In this document: one piece after another, positions 17,363 through 26,034 of the stretch
How the letters are laid out: each line of letters opens with the position of its first letter
Position numbering within the stretch: position 1 is the first letter of the stretch
Source of the DNA: Sphingomonadales bacterium
GTDB lineage: Bacteria; Pseudomonadota; Alphaproteobacteria; Sphingomonadales; Sphingomonadaceae
Assembly (NCBI GenBank): GCA_016714795.1
Contig: JADKCA010000002.1
Location: 62,001 to 126,000 of the forward strand
Direction: 5' to 3'
Length of the DNA stretch: 64,000 nt
Program-made: the position numbers and the translations under genes
Notes under the pieces: model-generated
Database searches by the model: none
What the model was told of the DNA's origin: nothing
The model's input: only the letters and a program-made list of their open reading frames with translations

Positions 17363-17629
17363 TCACCGCCGGACCATCGCGGCATATTTGCGCTTGGCGG
17401 GATAGATCGTGCCTTGGCCCGGATCGCTGGTCGATTTGCGCAAACCCTGTTCGGCCCAATCGTCGAGGTCGGTGATCGCGTAAACAATGCGCCCGCCAAG
17501 TTTGTGAAAGACCGGGCCGGTTCCATAGCAGCGATGCTTTTCGAGCGTGCGCGGCGACAGTCCGAGATGCACGGCGGCATCGGGGGTGCGGACAAAGCGG
17601 GGCGTGACAGGGGTAGGGTGTGCATTCAT
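17363..17629 (-). CDS. AlpA/MerR-like helix-turn-helix regulator
   Basis: 88 residues. TPDAAVHLGLSPRTLEKHRC followed by GTGPVFHKLGGRIVYAITDL and DDWAEQ is the excisionase/AlpA-type winged HTH pattern. Proteins of this type head the traF-DUF736 operon in many related ICEs and probably regulate it. The DUF2840 frame begins 5 bases after its stop. Confidence 0.9.
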   Translation of the reverse strand: MNAHPTPVTPRFVRTPDAAVHLGLSPRTLEKHRCYGTGPVFHKLGGRIVYAITDLDDWAEQGLRKSTSDPGQGTIYPAKRKYAAMVRR

Positions 17630-17772
17630 CGACAGGCTCCGAGGGGCTTAGGATCGACAGGAGCAGTCCCGCCGACAGAGGCGGGCAATGGCGCAAGCGA
17701 AGCGCGAGCGGGGAGTGACGGATTGGTGGGTGGCCTGATTGTCACCCCTATCGGCATGTTCGGGGCCAGTCG

Positions 17773-18550
17773 TCAGGCAAAACAGGGCAGTCGCCAGAAA
17801 CCGCCGTCGATCATTCGCGCGGCCTGCGCGATCAACCGGCGGGTCTGGCGCTGTTCGCTCGAATCCTTCCAGTCGTTTCCGCCGAGCGGCGATGAGTGCG
17901 GAAAAACCAGCTCGAACGCGATGTCGCGGGCGCTCGCACCGGTCGCGCCGGCGTCGGCGACCGCGAGCAAGCGCGAGAGCCGCGCGCGATCATAGCGCGT
18001 CGGCGTGAAGGGTGGGCGGGTGAAGGCTTTGGGGTTCCCCAACTGCAAGGCGGTGAGCTGCCGGGCTGCTTCGAGTCGAAGCGCGGCCATGGAATTGGCG
18101 GGGATGACAAAGGCGAGTTCGGTGCGTTCGAGCGCTGAAGTAATGCAGACCCGCAAGCGTATATCGCGGCACGACAAGATCAGATGCAGGGCATCGCCGT
18201 CATCGAGAGTAGCGAGCGTTTCGGTGTCTCGCGGCATCAGGTCGGCGAAGCCTTGTATGCTGCCCTCAACCAGGATGGTGGTGGCGAGGCGCTCGGGCGA
18301 CCAGTGCGCCGGGGCTGCGGCGGGCGGTGCGTCGGGCCGGACAGGGAAAGCTCAGGCCCCATCGCCCGGCTAGACCCTCCCGTTCGCTAATTGCACTCGC
18401 CGGGCGCTTGGCGATGCGGCGTTCGGTCGCGCCATGATCGTCGCCATAGCCCTCGTTGCGGCGCAGGAACTCCTGCGCGAAATCCGCGTAATCGTGCGAC
18501 GCAAAGTCGGCGACGGTCGATCTCGACCGCCAAGTCGAACCGCCGGACAT
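17773..18550 (-). pseudogene. DUF2285/transcriptional-regulator-domain protein, one frameshift
   Basis: The N-terminal part (from ATG at 18,550, MSGGSTWRSRSTVADFASHD) has the motif YADFAQEFLRRNEGYGDDH and runs to WGLSFP. The expected continuation VRPDAPPAAAPAHWSPERL and the DUF2285 C-terminal part (LHLILSCRDIRLRVCITSAL ... DWKDSSEQRQTRRLIAQA) are in another frame, open from about 18,345 to 17,773. One base too many near 18,343 explains it. The 154-codon piece from ATG at 18,237 could be made alone. Function unknown; ICE/plasmid-associated. Confidence 0.8.
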
Positions 18551-18679
18551 AAACTCTCCGTAGCGACCGCCCAAACAGGCCAAGCGTCAACTGTTTGATT
18601 GTGCTGATAAAGCTTCAAGTCGCCAAAGTTGCTTAAGGATGTGCCGGGCAATTGTTCAGTCGTTGCAATCGATTTGCAA

Positions 18680-18970
18680 CTATTGGCGCGTTTTGGGCCT
18701 ATCCATTTCCTGCCGCGCTTTCTGTAGGAGCAGGCGATAGCCGGTCTCGGTCATCCATTTGGCGCGTTTCAGATGATTATCATGAACTTGGCGGGCGCGG
18801 TCCGGATCGGCCTCGGGGTCGATCTCGAAGATGTAGTGCACGGCTTCGCGCCAGTCCGCGCCTTCCGCATTTGCGTCAAGTAGCCGAATATACGTGACAA
18901 AATGGGCTTCGTCGTAGGCAGTGATGCTGTCCGATTGTGGCGGGGCAAGCTCGAATGGGGCAATCGTCAT
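18680..18970 (-). CDS. Conserved ICE hypothetical protein
   Basis: 96 residues. MTIAPFELAPPQSDSITAYD, AHFVTYIRLLDANAEGADWR and RARQVHDNHLKRAKWMTETG form a pattern I associate with a small protein next to DUF2285 genes in ICEs. No function can be assigned. The ATG at 18,970 with GGAAG upstream is preferred over an in-frame GTG at 18,985. It is divergent from the XRE regulator. Confidence 0.75.
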   Translation of the reverse strand: MTIAPFELAPPQSDSITAYDEAHFVTYIRLLDANAEGADWREAVHYIFEIDPEADPDRARQVHDNHLKRAKWMTETGYRLLLQKARQEMDRPKTRQ

Positions 18971-19192
18971 TGTTCGGCGCGGCACTTCCGACTCGCGTTA
19001 ACGATGTTAAAGCCTATCACGATCCGATCCATTTTGGTGCGTAGTTCGACGTGTTGCGCCCACGGCTTAACCTATACCCCTGCGAGGTATAAGGCTATCC
19101 CACTATTTTACAGTGCGTTACGCGCACCACTTCATTTTCTCGCGTATTATAATACGTAGCGCCAAAATACGCGAACGGTTTCTAAGCTGCGG
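18971..19192. promoter_or_regulatory. Divergent promoter region with two inverted repeats
   Basis: Two dyads sit between the divergent genes. TATACC (19,073-19,078) and GGTATA (19,086-19,091) are separated by 7 bases. A perfect 14-base palindrome CGTATTATAATACG is at 19,143-19,156, with an outer pair CGCGTATT (19,141-19,148) and AATACGCG (19,166-19,173). Placed 20-120 bases before an XRE gene, these are good candidates for its own operators (inference). Confidence 0.6.
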
Positions 19193-19456
19193 ATGGATAT
19201 CCGCAAACTTCTTGGGGCCAATGTTCGCCGTTACCGCCTTTCCGCCAATTTGAGCCAAGAAGCGGTCGCCGTGCGCATGGGTGCGGATCGCGCCTTTGTC
19301 AGTCAGATCGAGCGCGGTGGCCAGAATGTGACACTGCTGACCATCCATCATCTCGCCGAGGCGCTTGGTGTGCGCCCGGTCGATCTCCTCGACGAAGACT
19401 TGAAAGCGGAAGAATATGCAATCGGACCCCGCCCGGTGGAACCGGACGGGGCCTGA
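19193..19456 (+). CDS. XRE-family transcriptional regulator
   Basis: 87 residues, a single HTH domain: LGANVRRYRLSANLSQEAVA, VRMGADRAFVSQIERGGQN, then LLTIHHLAEALGVRPVDLL. Stand-alone regulators of this type commonly control transfer or excision genes in ICEs. Its upstream region holds strong dyads. The next gene on the other strand ends 11 bases downstream. Confidence 0.9.
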   Translation: MDIRKLLGANVRRYRLSANLSQEAVAVRMGADRAFVSQIERGGQNVTLLTIHHLAEALGVRPVDLLDEDLKAEEYAIGPRPVEPDGA

Positions 19457-19467
19457 TTGCCGGATCG

Positions 19468-19791
19468 TCAGTCGCCGTTGGTTGGGCGATTGCGCGACCA
19501 GATGAGGTTGAAGGTCTCGCCGTCTTCGTCGTCGAACAGGTTGGCGTAGATCGGGGCGGCGAAGCTCGGATCGTCGAGTTTGAGCGAGAGATAGTCGCGG
19601 CCCTCGCCCGACCGCTTGGCCCAGCCCGCCCCGATTTCGGCGCGACCGACGAAGACCCGGTGGGTCGGCGCCTTGTCGTTCTGCACGTCGGTTTCGGTTT
19701 CGATGCGAACCTTCTTCTGCTGGACGCTCATCGTGACGATCTCGCCGGTGTAGCCCTTGGCGGTCTTGGTGAATGTGCCGATATTTGCCAT
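19468..19791 (-). CDS. DUF736 family protein (second copy)
   Basis: 107 residues. MANIGTFTKTAKGYTGEIVT, THRVFVGRAEIGAGWAKRS, YLSLKLDDPSFAAPIYANLF are textbook DUF736. It is closer to the family consensus than the copy at 15,919-16,251. The start is set at MANIGTF rather than at an upstream in-frame ATG because this is the family N-terminus. Monocistronic as far as visible. Confidence 0.92.
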   Translation of the reverse strand: MANIGTFTKTAKGYTGEIVTMSVQQKKVRIETETDVQNDKAPTHRVFVGRAEIGAGWAKRSGEGRDYLSLKLDDPSFAAPIYANLFDDEDGETFNLIWSRNRPTNGD

Positions 19792-20048
19792 GTCGATTTC
19801 CTTCTCGGTTCTCGAACCCGCGACCATCGCGGCCTCGATGGCGACGGCAGGGCAGCGAGCCGGGACCGATGCACCTGAAAGGTCGCAACGCAGTGGAGGA
19901 CGGCAGGGGACGGCTATTTTGCTTCGCGATGCAAAGCGCCGTTTACGGCGCGGCGGAAAATAGTTGGCCACTGACGTTGCATCGCTGGGACCGGCAGGCG
20001 CGTCAGCGCCGTTCGCTGCCAGTCCGCCATTGAGAGAGGCCGTGATGG

Positions 20049-20330
20049 TTGCAGTTTGAGCCGGGCTATGGGAAATCGTGCGAGTTCGGCGCGTTCGCCG
20101 ATGCCACCGAGTTGCTTACCGGCCATCGCATCATGGGCGTTTGCCGAAGATTCCAGCTTATCGTTGCCGGAACCGACCGCAGACCCTCAACCGCACGGCA
20201 TTTCTGCGATCTTTGGACGCGACGAGATCGGAGAGGGCTGGGTCAATCGGACTGCGGAGGATGATGTCCATCGCTCAGGTTTGGCGATTCGGGCTCCGCA
20301 GCCTCGATCTTGCCCCGACCTGTTGGCGGT
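20049..20330 (+). pseudogene. Decayed DUF736-like remnant
   Basis: One frame reads FGAFADATELLTGHRIMGV and RRFQLIVAGTD. A second frame continues DPQPHGISAIFGRDEIGEGW and VNRTAEDD, which matches the central DUF736 motif (AEIGAGWAKRS in the intact copy). No single frame joins them, so I read this as a frameshifted third DUF736-type gene. The downstream part up to about 20,490 has no recognisable protein. Confidence 0.45.
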
Positions 20331-20497
20331 GGGCAAGACTTGCCACCTCGTCCCGTTTCGCGCGGCCGTGCCTCGAACGGCGACTGACGATCCGGCAATC
20401 TTGCCGCGCCGGTTCAAGCGGACAAGGTTCATCAAAAAGAGGGGCGACGCTGCTCCTTGGCTAACATCTCGCCAAGAGCCGACATTTCAAAGAGATG

Positions 20498-20821
20498 CTA
20501 CTTGACCTCGATCGCTCGCGCTGCCCAAAGTAAAAGTTCATCGCCATCGTCCAGCGCGCTGTCTGGTGCCGATTGATAGCCGGTGACGGTCACAATCTTA
20601 CCCTGCTTGTCATACCAGAACGGCTCCGATCCACGAGCCTCCAACGCCGCGCGTAGCTCAGCATCGACGCGGAAATAGAGCGTGTCTCGAATATAGGCGG
20701 CGAACTGCTTTCCTCCGCAGCGGAATTGCCAGCCGCCAAAGAAGTGCTTCACTTCAACCACGCCGAGTTGGCAAAATTCGCTTGCGAAATAGTCGACCAA
20801 TTCTGGCCGCGCTTTGGCCAT
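20498..20821 (-). CDS. TfoX N-terminal domain protein
   Basis: 107 residues. LGVVEVKHFFGGWQFRCGGK and YFRVDAELRAALEARGSEPF match the TfoX-N fold (competence-regulator N-domain). Stand-alone TfoX-N proteins are common and of unclear role. It follows the SnoaL-like gene with a one-base overlap in the tetR operon. Confidence 0.85.
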   Translation of the reverse strand: MAKARPELVDYFASEFCQLGVVEVKHFFGGWQFRCGGKQFAAYIRDTLYFRVDAELRAALEARGSEPFWYDKQGKIVTVTGYQSAPDSALDDGDELLLWAARAIEVK

Positions 20822-21156
20822 CAGAAAAAGCCGGTGAAGGACCGGAACTTGCCTTCAGGCGTCAGGCGCGCGTGGCTGGTTCCCAGCATCACCACTTCGC
20901 CCGCGCCGTCGACTAACTTCCAATTGGCGAGCGATTGCTCATGATGCTCGCGCACGTCGATGATCTGGAATTGCGTGCCGGGGAATTGCTGTTGGAACTC
21001 GCCCATATAGGCCGAGAAAGCGCCCGGTCCTTCCAGCGCAGTCGTTGGATCGGTGTAGGCCACATCGAGGGTCGCGAGTTCCGCCAGCACGGCATTGCGG
21101 TCGGCTTCGGGTTGCGACCAGCTTGCGCTGTAGCGATCCCATTTTTCCTGGGGCAT
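20821..21156 (-). CDS. SnoaL/NTF2-like protein
   Basis: 111 residues. The layout WDRYSASWSQPEADRNAVLA, DVAYTDPTTALEGPGAFSAY and GTQFQIIDVREHHEQSLANW is that of the SnoaL-like cone fold (ketosteroid-isomerase/NTF2 superfamily). Catalytic or binding partner unknown. Its start ATG overlaps the tetR stop, and its stop overlaps the TfoX-N start, so the three are cotranscribed. Confidence 0.85.
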   Translation of the reverse strand: MPQEKWDRYSASWSQPEADRNAVLAELATLDVAYTDPTTALEGPGAFSAYMGEFQQQFPGTQFQIIDVREHHEQSLANWKLVDGAGEVVMLGTSHARLTPEGKFRSFTGFF

Positions 21157-21713
21157 TAATGTTCTCCTGCAACTGACTGGATTTCATCGACGATGATGTG
21201 GCGAAGCTCGTCCTTCGAGTGGCCGTGCCGGATGAGGACGAGCAGCCCCTGATAGAATGTCATGAGCCGCAAGGCGTTGGCGCGCGCCTGGGGCTTCTGA
21301 CCGAGCCGAAAAAGTGCACCTTCAAATGCCACGCGCAGCAGGTCCAACCCATCAGAGATGGCGTCGATGCCCTTTCCCGAAAACTCGATTGCGCTGTTGG
21401 TTAGAAGGCAGCCGAGCGACCCGCCGCCAGGCTCTTCGAGCAAGGTCAAGAACATCGAGAGCAAGCCCTCAAACGGATCGTCACCGCCCAGATGCTCGGC
21501 GATACGCGCTTTGACGACGACTTCATTATAATGGCTCACCGCTTCGCGGAATAAAGCGTCCTTGTTCCCGAAGCTGTTATAAAGGCTACCAGAGGACAGC
21601 CCGGTTTCCTGCTCAAGCTGCTTGATCGAAAGACTCGCCCAACCATGCCGCCGGAAAGCCTCCGACACAGCAGAGAGCGCTTCAGTGCGATCAAATTCGA
21701 TGGGACGAGACAT
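21156..21713 (-). CDS. TetR/AcrR-family regulator
   Basis: 185 residues. The N-terminal HTH reads ALSAVSEAFRRHGWASLSIK, QLEQETGLSSGSLYNSFGNK, DALFREAVSHY, a standard TetR domain. The ligand domain follows (GCLLTNSAIEFSGKGIDAIS). First gene of a three-gene operon with SnoaL-like and TfoX-N proteins, which are therefore its likely targets. A perfect operator lies 3 bases upstream. Confidence 0.93.
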   Translation of the reverse strand: MSRPIEFDRTEALSAVSEAFRRHGWASLSIKQLEQETGLSSGSLYNSFGNKDALFREAVSHYNEVVVKARIAEHLGGDDPFEGLLSMFLTLLEEPGGGSLGCLLTNSAIEFSGKGIDAISDGLDLLRVAFEGALFRLGQKPQARANALRLMTFYQGLLVLIRHGHSKDELRHIIVDEIQSVAGEH

Positions 21714-21715
21714 TT

Positions 21716-21737
21716 TTCTAAAATGAACGTTTTAGAA
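21716..21737. promoter_or_regulatory. TetR operator
   Basis: TTCTAAAA-6-TTTTAGAA, a perfect 8-base inverted repeat immediately before the tetR ATG (21,713). Its size and position are those of an autorepression site of the adjacent TetR protein (inference from family behaviour). Confidence 0.75.
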
Positions 21738-21816
21738 TAAAAGTCAAGTCGCGGCATGTGTTACGTCTTCTCGCGGAGTGAAGGCCGGACGGCAGCGCTG
21801 TCCGGCCCCTCCGGCC

Positions 21817-23664
21817 TCAAGCGGCAAGCCGCTCGGCCTCGGCTTCGGGAACATGGCCCGCAACCGCGTCCCCCTCTGCATCCTCGGGGAGCGCGGTGGC
21901 GCTCGCCGGAGCATCGGGGTCCGGTTCGTCGTGCCGCTCCTGCTCGGCAATCCACCGCGCGCGTTCCGCCGCCGTGACGGTGGCAACGCCGCCGCGCGCG
22001 GTATAGGCCGAAGGCGGGAAGGCCATCCAGCGCGGCACCCAGCGTTCGGTCTTGGGCCGCCCGTTCTCGCCGGTCAGGCAATCGGCGATCACGCCCTTGA
22101 TGGTCTTGCCCTTTTCCGTGGCGTTGGCGCTGGCGACGGCTTCGCCGCCGACCTCGGCGAGAATGGCGGTCGCCACATCGCGGTCGCGCAACAGTTCGTA
22201 GAACGCCGCGTCCGCCGTCCAGTAGCGGGCCATATCGACCGACAGGTGAATGCCAAGTGCTTCGATCAACTCGCTGCCCGTCGCCAGTGTCTCGGCCATG
22301 ACCACCGCCGCCACTTCCATGACCACAAGGTCGGGAAGCTCCAACAGTCGCTCGACCAAAGGGCCGATGCTGCTGCGGGCATAGGTGGTATTGGCGACCG
22401 TGGCCCGTTCGGGATCGAAGCCAAGACAGTCGATCACCGCGCGGCGGCGTTCATCAAATTGGACTTCGGCGGGGCAGGTCTCGATGCTTTCGTTGACCGC
22501 GTCGTTGCGGGTGTGCTGGTCGGCGATCTTGATGCTCCACAGCGGCGATCCGGCGATGGCATGGGCGACCATGACCCGCAGCCCGACCGAAGGATGGCTC
22601 GCCAGTTCGGCCCGCACCGCCGCATGGCGGTGCAAATCGACATAGCTGGTCAAGGTCGAGGTCAATTCGGGCCGCACCATCTTGGGCAGCACCGTAACGT
22701 CCTTGCCCTCGGCCTCGGCTTTGCGGAGCCGCTGGCCTTCCCTCTGCGTGACATAGCCTTCGTGGAAGGTCACTTCGCCGCGATTGTTGACCGCGATATA
22801 GACGCGCCCGCCTTTGCGCTTGGGCGCTTTCTCATGCTCCCAAGTCGAGAAATGGCTTTGCGGCGGGACGATCTCGACCGCGCTCCAGCCATCTTCGAGA
22901 TATTGGGCTTTGCGCTTTTCGATTTCGGCTTGCTGCGCCGCCCAAAAGGCATCGCTGTCGGCGAAATAGCCATCTTCTTCGAACAGGTTGGTCACGATCT
23001 GGCCGCGATAGTCGGCCATGTCGAACAGCGCCGCTTTGACCGAAATCGCGCCGCCGCCGAATAGCCATGCCTTCAACTGCGAGCCGCGCGGCGCATAAGC
23101 ATCATCGCCATCGAACAGCGCCAGCCATGCTTTCTGCTGCGCCTTGGTCGCAAGGGTCAGGTGGCGGATCGTCTCGGCATCGATCTCCTCGGCGCGGTAG
23201 GCTTCGCGGATGCGCGGCAGCAGGTTGCCGAGTGCCAAGATGCGCTTCACCTGCAATTCTGTGAGCGCGAAGGTCGCCGCAATGTCGTCCACGCTGCGGC
23301 CTTCCTTGACCAATCGTGTGTAGCTTTCCCATTGCGTCACCGGATCGGGGGCTTGCCGCAGCATGTTCTCGATCATCGAGACTTCGAGCGCGTCGGCATC
23401 GTCGCCATCTGCAAGAACGATGCACGGCAGGGTCATATCGTCCTGGCCCTGTTTCGCCGCCTCAAGGCTGGCGAAATAGCGCCGCTTGCCCGCGACGATC
23501 TCGAAATGGCCGTCCGAACAATTGGGCCGGACGAACAGCGGCGAAATTACGCCGCGCCGGATCACCGATGGGAGAATGTCGGCGACGTCGGGCGGTTTCT
23601 TGCCTTGCCGCATGTTCGCCTTTGAAACCGAAAGCCGGTCGAGAGGAATTTGGTCGATCTGCAT
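21817..23664 (-). CDS. ParB/Srx-domain DNA-binding protein
   Basis: 615 residues, about twice the length of chromosomal ParB. The N-terminal ParB-like domain shows PLDRLSVSKANMRQG, GVISPLFVRPN and FEIVAGKRRYFASL, followed by an HTH region (DDIAATFALTELQVKRILAL). A long C-terminal domain follows. In ICEs and plasmids such proteins act in maintenance or gene control. No ParA or RepA partner is present in the window. The start MQIDQIPLDR with GGAG upstream is preferred over an in-frame extension. Confidence 0.9.
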   Translation of the reverse strand: MQIDQIPLDRLSVSKANMRQGKKPPDVADILPSVIRRGVISPLFVRPNCSDGHFEIVAGKRRYFASLEAAKQGQDDMTLPCIVLADGDDADALEVSMIENMLRQAPDPVTQWESYTRLVKEGRSVDDIAATFALTELQVKRILALGNLLPRIREAYRAEEIDAETIRHLTLATKAQQKAWLALFDGDDAYAPRGSQLKAWLFGGGAISVKAALFDMADYRGQIVTNLFEEDGYFADSDAFWAAQQAEIEKRKAQYLEDGWSAVEIVPPQSHFSTWEHEKAPKRKGGRVYIAVNNRGEVTFHEGYVTQREGQRLRKAEAEGKDVTVLPKMVRPELTSTLTSYVDLHRHAAVRAELASHPSVGLRVMVAHAIAGSPLWSIKIADQHTRNDAVNESIETCPAEVQFDERRRAVIDCLGFDPERATVANTTYARSSIGPLVERLLELPDLVVMEVAAVVMAETLATGSELIEALGIHLSVDMARYWTADAAFYELLRDRDVATAILAEVGGEAVASANATEKGKTIKGVIADCLTGENGRPKTERWVPRWMAFPPSAYTARGGVATVTAAERARWIAEQERHDEPDPDAPASATALPEDAEGDAVAGHVPEAEAERLAA

Positions 23665-23669
23665 GATAG

Positions 23670-24224
23670 TCACTCCATATTTGAGGATGGCCCCGCCCCA
23701 TCCCAAGCCGAGGGGGCGGCATTATCGGGGGCAATGGAGGCGGGGCCGGTGACACCCGCGCGGGGACTTCCAGTGCGCGGGCGCTTGTCGTCGTCTGAAT
23801 GAACGGACGGCGCAAGGGGTTTGCGCTCGCGCGCCAGCCGCGTGGCGGCTTCGGCGAGAGCGGCATCATTTTCGACAATCCCGCCATGCTGGCGGGCGGC
23901 TTCGGCATAGGCCGAAAGGGGTAAGGTCGCGGTGAAATGAAGGTCGCGCTCGATCTTCAAGCCGAACGCAACGGTGACGCTAGCGATCTCGGCAAGGCTA
24001 GCCGAACCGAGTTCGGGAGAGCCGAACCCCAAATCGCAGAGGCCGAACAGCGTATCGCCTTCGCCATCGAGTTCCGAAAACAGCCATGTCGCTGCGCCGC
24101 ACGGATTGAAGAATTTGACCACCGGCGCGGGGTCGGGTTCGGGCAAGCCGTGCTGCATCGCTTGCGTGTGCGCGGCGGCATTGGCGATCAGCTTGGCGCG
24201 GAGTTCGGGGGTTAGCAGGTCCAT
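23670..24224 (-). CDS. DUF2958 domain protein
   Basis: 184 residues. MDLLTPELRAKLIANAAAHT, PAPVVKFFNPCGAATWLFSE, LDGEGDTLFGLCDLGFGSPE and LGSASLAEIASV are the DUF2958 core. A Pro/Ser-rich tail of about 50 residues follows. The family occurs beside ArdC and ParB-like genes in ICEs; function unknown. It lies directly upstream of the parB-like gene. Confidence 0.9.
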   Translation of the reverse strand: MDLLTPELRAKLIANAAAHTQAMQHGLPEPDPAPVVKFFNPCGAATWLFSELDGEGDTLFGLCDLGFGSPELGSASLAEIASVTVAFGLKIERDLHFTATLPLSAYAEAARQHGGIVENDAALAEAATRLARERKPLAPSVHSDDDKRPRTGSPRAGVTGPASIAPDNAAPSAWDGAGPSSNME

Positions 24225-24237
24225 CGTCGCGGCCTCT

Positions 24238-24444
24238 TCAAAACATTTCGATCTGGTTGCGGGCATTGGTGTCGAACAAGCCGTGATCGACGGCGCGCTG
24301 CGGCTTCCTCGGAAGCAAGGGCGCGTTGGCGCGCATCGCCAGCCGCTCGGCGGCGGTGATCGGTGCAACGCCTGACACCAAGATCTGGACACCGGCTTGC
24401 GTGGCCTCGGCCTCGAACGGTGCGGCGGGCGCTTCCCCGTTCAT
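24238..24444 (-). CDS. Small conserved ICE protein downstream of ardC
   Basis: 68 residues, MNGEAPAAPFEAEATQAGVQ ... RAVDHGLFDTNARNQIEMF. No domain recognised. Its ATG overlaps the ardC stop (ATGA) and DUF2958 follows 13 bases later, so it sits tightly in the ardC-DUF2958-parB operon, which is the main support for it being real. Confidence 0.7.
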   Translation of the reverse strand: MNGEAPAAPFEAEATQAGVQILVSGVAPITAAERLAMRANAPLLPRKPQRAVDHGLFDTNARNQIEMF

Positions 24445-25403
24445 GCCGCCGCCCTCGCGTGGCCGACATCGGTAAACGCCAACAGATAATTGGCGGCCTT
24501 GCTGGCCTGACTGGCTGCTTTGAATATCGCGCGATTGTCGGCGCGCAGCACCTCAAGCCATGATCCGAGATAATCGGCATGGCGGACGGTGGGGACAATC
24601 CCCAAGGCGGCGCAGAGGAACGCCGAGGTCAGTTCGGCGGCAAGTTCCTCGCGGGCATAGGCACTATCCCCGAACCGCCCGCCAAAGGTCCGTGCCAGCC
24701 GCGAGGGGTGGCCGGTCCAGTGACCGAGTTCGTGCAGAGCAGTTCGGTAATAGTCGATCTGCTGGCGGAACGCCGGTTGCGGCGGCACAGATACGTAATC
24801 GCCGGACGGGCAATAGAAGGCGCGCGCGCCGCCAATGCGGAAATCCGCACCCGTCGCCGCAATCAGATTCTCGGCAACCGGCACCTGCTCGCGCAGCGGC
24901 GGCGCATCGGCGTGATATTGCTCGGGGAGTCCATCGCACTGCGCGACATTGAACACCACAAACCGCTTCAGGAACGGCACGGCCCGCGCTTCGTCGCCAT
25001 CTGCCTTGGCGCGTTCCTTCTCGGTTTCGGGGGTGAAGCGGTCGGCATAGCAGACCGTCACGCCCCGTTCGCCCTTGCGGACGCATCCGCCAGCGGCCAG
25101 CGCCTGTCGGAAGGTAAGCCAACCTTGGTTGGCGTAACCCATGGCGATCACCTCGCCCCACAGGATCAGCACATTGACGCCAGAGTAAGCCCGGCCCGTC
25201 ACCGCGTTGCGCGGCAAGCCGGGGCTGGCAATCGCCGAATCCCAAGGCTGAACCCAAGGGAAGCGCCCCGCCTCAAGCTCGGCGACAATCCGCGCGGTCA
25301 CTTCGTCATAGAGCAAAGTGCGCGGTTCCGCGCTCCCTGCTCGCGCGCGTCCAGCGCGCCTGCTGCCCGTGCCGCCATTCCGAACCTTCAAGTCCTGTCC
25401 CAT
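24441..25403 (-). CDS. ardC: ArdC-like antirestriction protein
   Basis: 320 residues. The N-terminal ssDNA-binding ArdC domain (LLYDEVTARIVAELEAGRFP, WVQPW ... GRAYSGVNVLILWGEVIAMG) is followed by a metallopeptidase-like domain with ALHELGHWTGHPSRL (HExxH) and YAREELAAELTSAFLC. ArdC protects incoming single-stranded DNA during conjugation. The start MGQDLKVRNG is chosen over a longer Arg/Pro-rich upstream stretch that is not protein-like. Confidence 0.93.
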   Translation of the reverse strand: MGQDLKVRNGGTGSRRAGRARAGSAEPRTLLYDEVTARIVAELEAGRFPWVQPWDSAIASPGLPRNAVTGRAYSGVNVLILWGEVIAMGYANQGWLTFRQALAAGGCVRKGERGVTVCYADRFTPETEKERAKADGDEARAVPFLKRFVVFNVAQCDGLPEQYHADAPPLREQVPVAENLIAATGADFRIGGARAFYCPSGDYVSVPPQPAFRQQIDYYRTALHELGHWTGHPSRLARTFGGRFGDSAYAREELAAELTSAFLCAALGIVPTVRHADYLGSWLEVLRADNRAIFKAASQASKAANYLLAFTDVGHARAAA

Positions 25404-25940
25404 CGCTGCCTCCAAGCACTGCCCAAAACCGCACACGGACCCGGCGGGACGGGGGGGGCGGCGACGGGCGACCAGAGAGGCGCGGCGCGGACAGGCGCAC
25501 CGGCATGACTGCGATTGAATCTGTGACTGTTGACGAAAAACGGCCGCAACGGAGTGGAGGACCGGGCTTGCCCGGTTGCGCCTGGCCGCGCCGTGCCTAG
25601 ACGGGAGCGCCGCCCACCCCGTCTCGCCGGGGCCGCACAAACAACGCCGGCGTGCCAGCGCCGTCAACAAACCCGCTCATGTCGCTATCGGTCCGAGCGA
25701 CCAGCGAGAATGGCCAAAGCCAAGGACTCGCGCTCTGAAAGGGGGCGGGTGTCGCTGCTATGATCAAGCAGGCGGAAAGCCGGGGCCTGTCGGCTTTCAT
25801 CGCCTGCGCATGGCATCATGCCCGCCGATTCAGTGCGCGCGCGGGGCCTTCCTCGTCAATCGTCGCGCCCTTAAGTAGCCCACCCCTGGGCGGGCGGGAA
25901 AGAGCGCGTCATCAGCCCCGCTCATTCGATCGAGGGGCGT

Positions 25941-26014
25941 TGCGGGGAACCTTCCCCGCAGAAGGGGTAGCGAGAGACGCAAAGCGGCTCGCGCTCAGGG
26001 GAAGGCTTTCCCCT
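25941..26014. repeat. Pair of related inverted repeats
   Basis: TGCGGGGAA-CC-TTCCCCGCA (25,941-25,960) is a perfect 9-base dyad. AGGGGAA-GGCT-TTCCCCT (25,997-26,014) is a 7-base dyad with a 4-base loop. Both share the GGGGAA/TTCCCC core. They could be terminators without a clear T-run, protein sites, or part of an origin. Confidence 0.65.
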
Positions 26015-26034
26015 TCTTAGAAAACGTTAACATA

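Noticed and set aside
25530..26020. Plus-strand open frames in the ardC-Fic gap
   Set aside because: Arg/Ala/Pro-rich, overlapping each other in different frames, no family motif.
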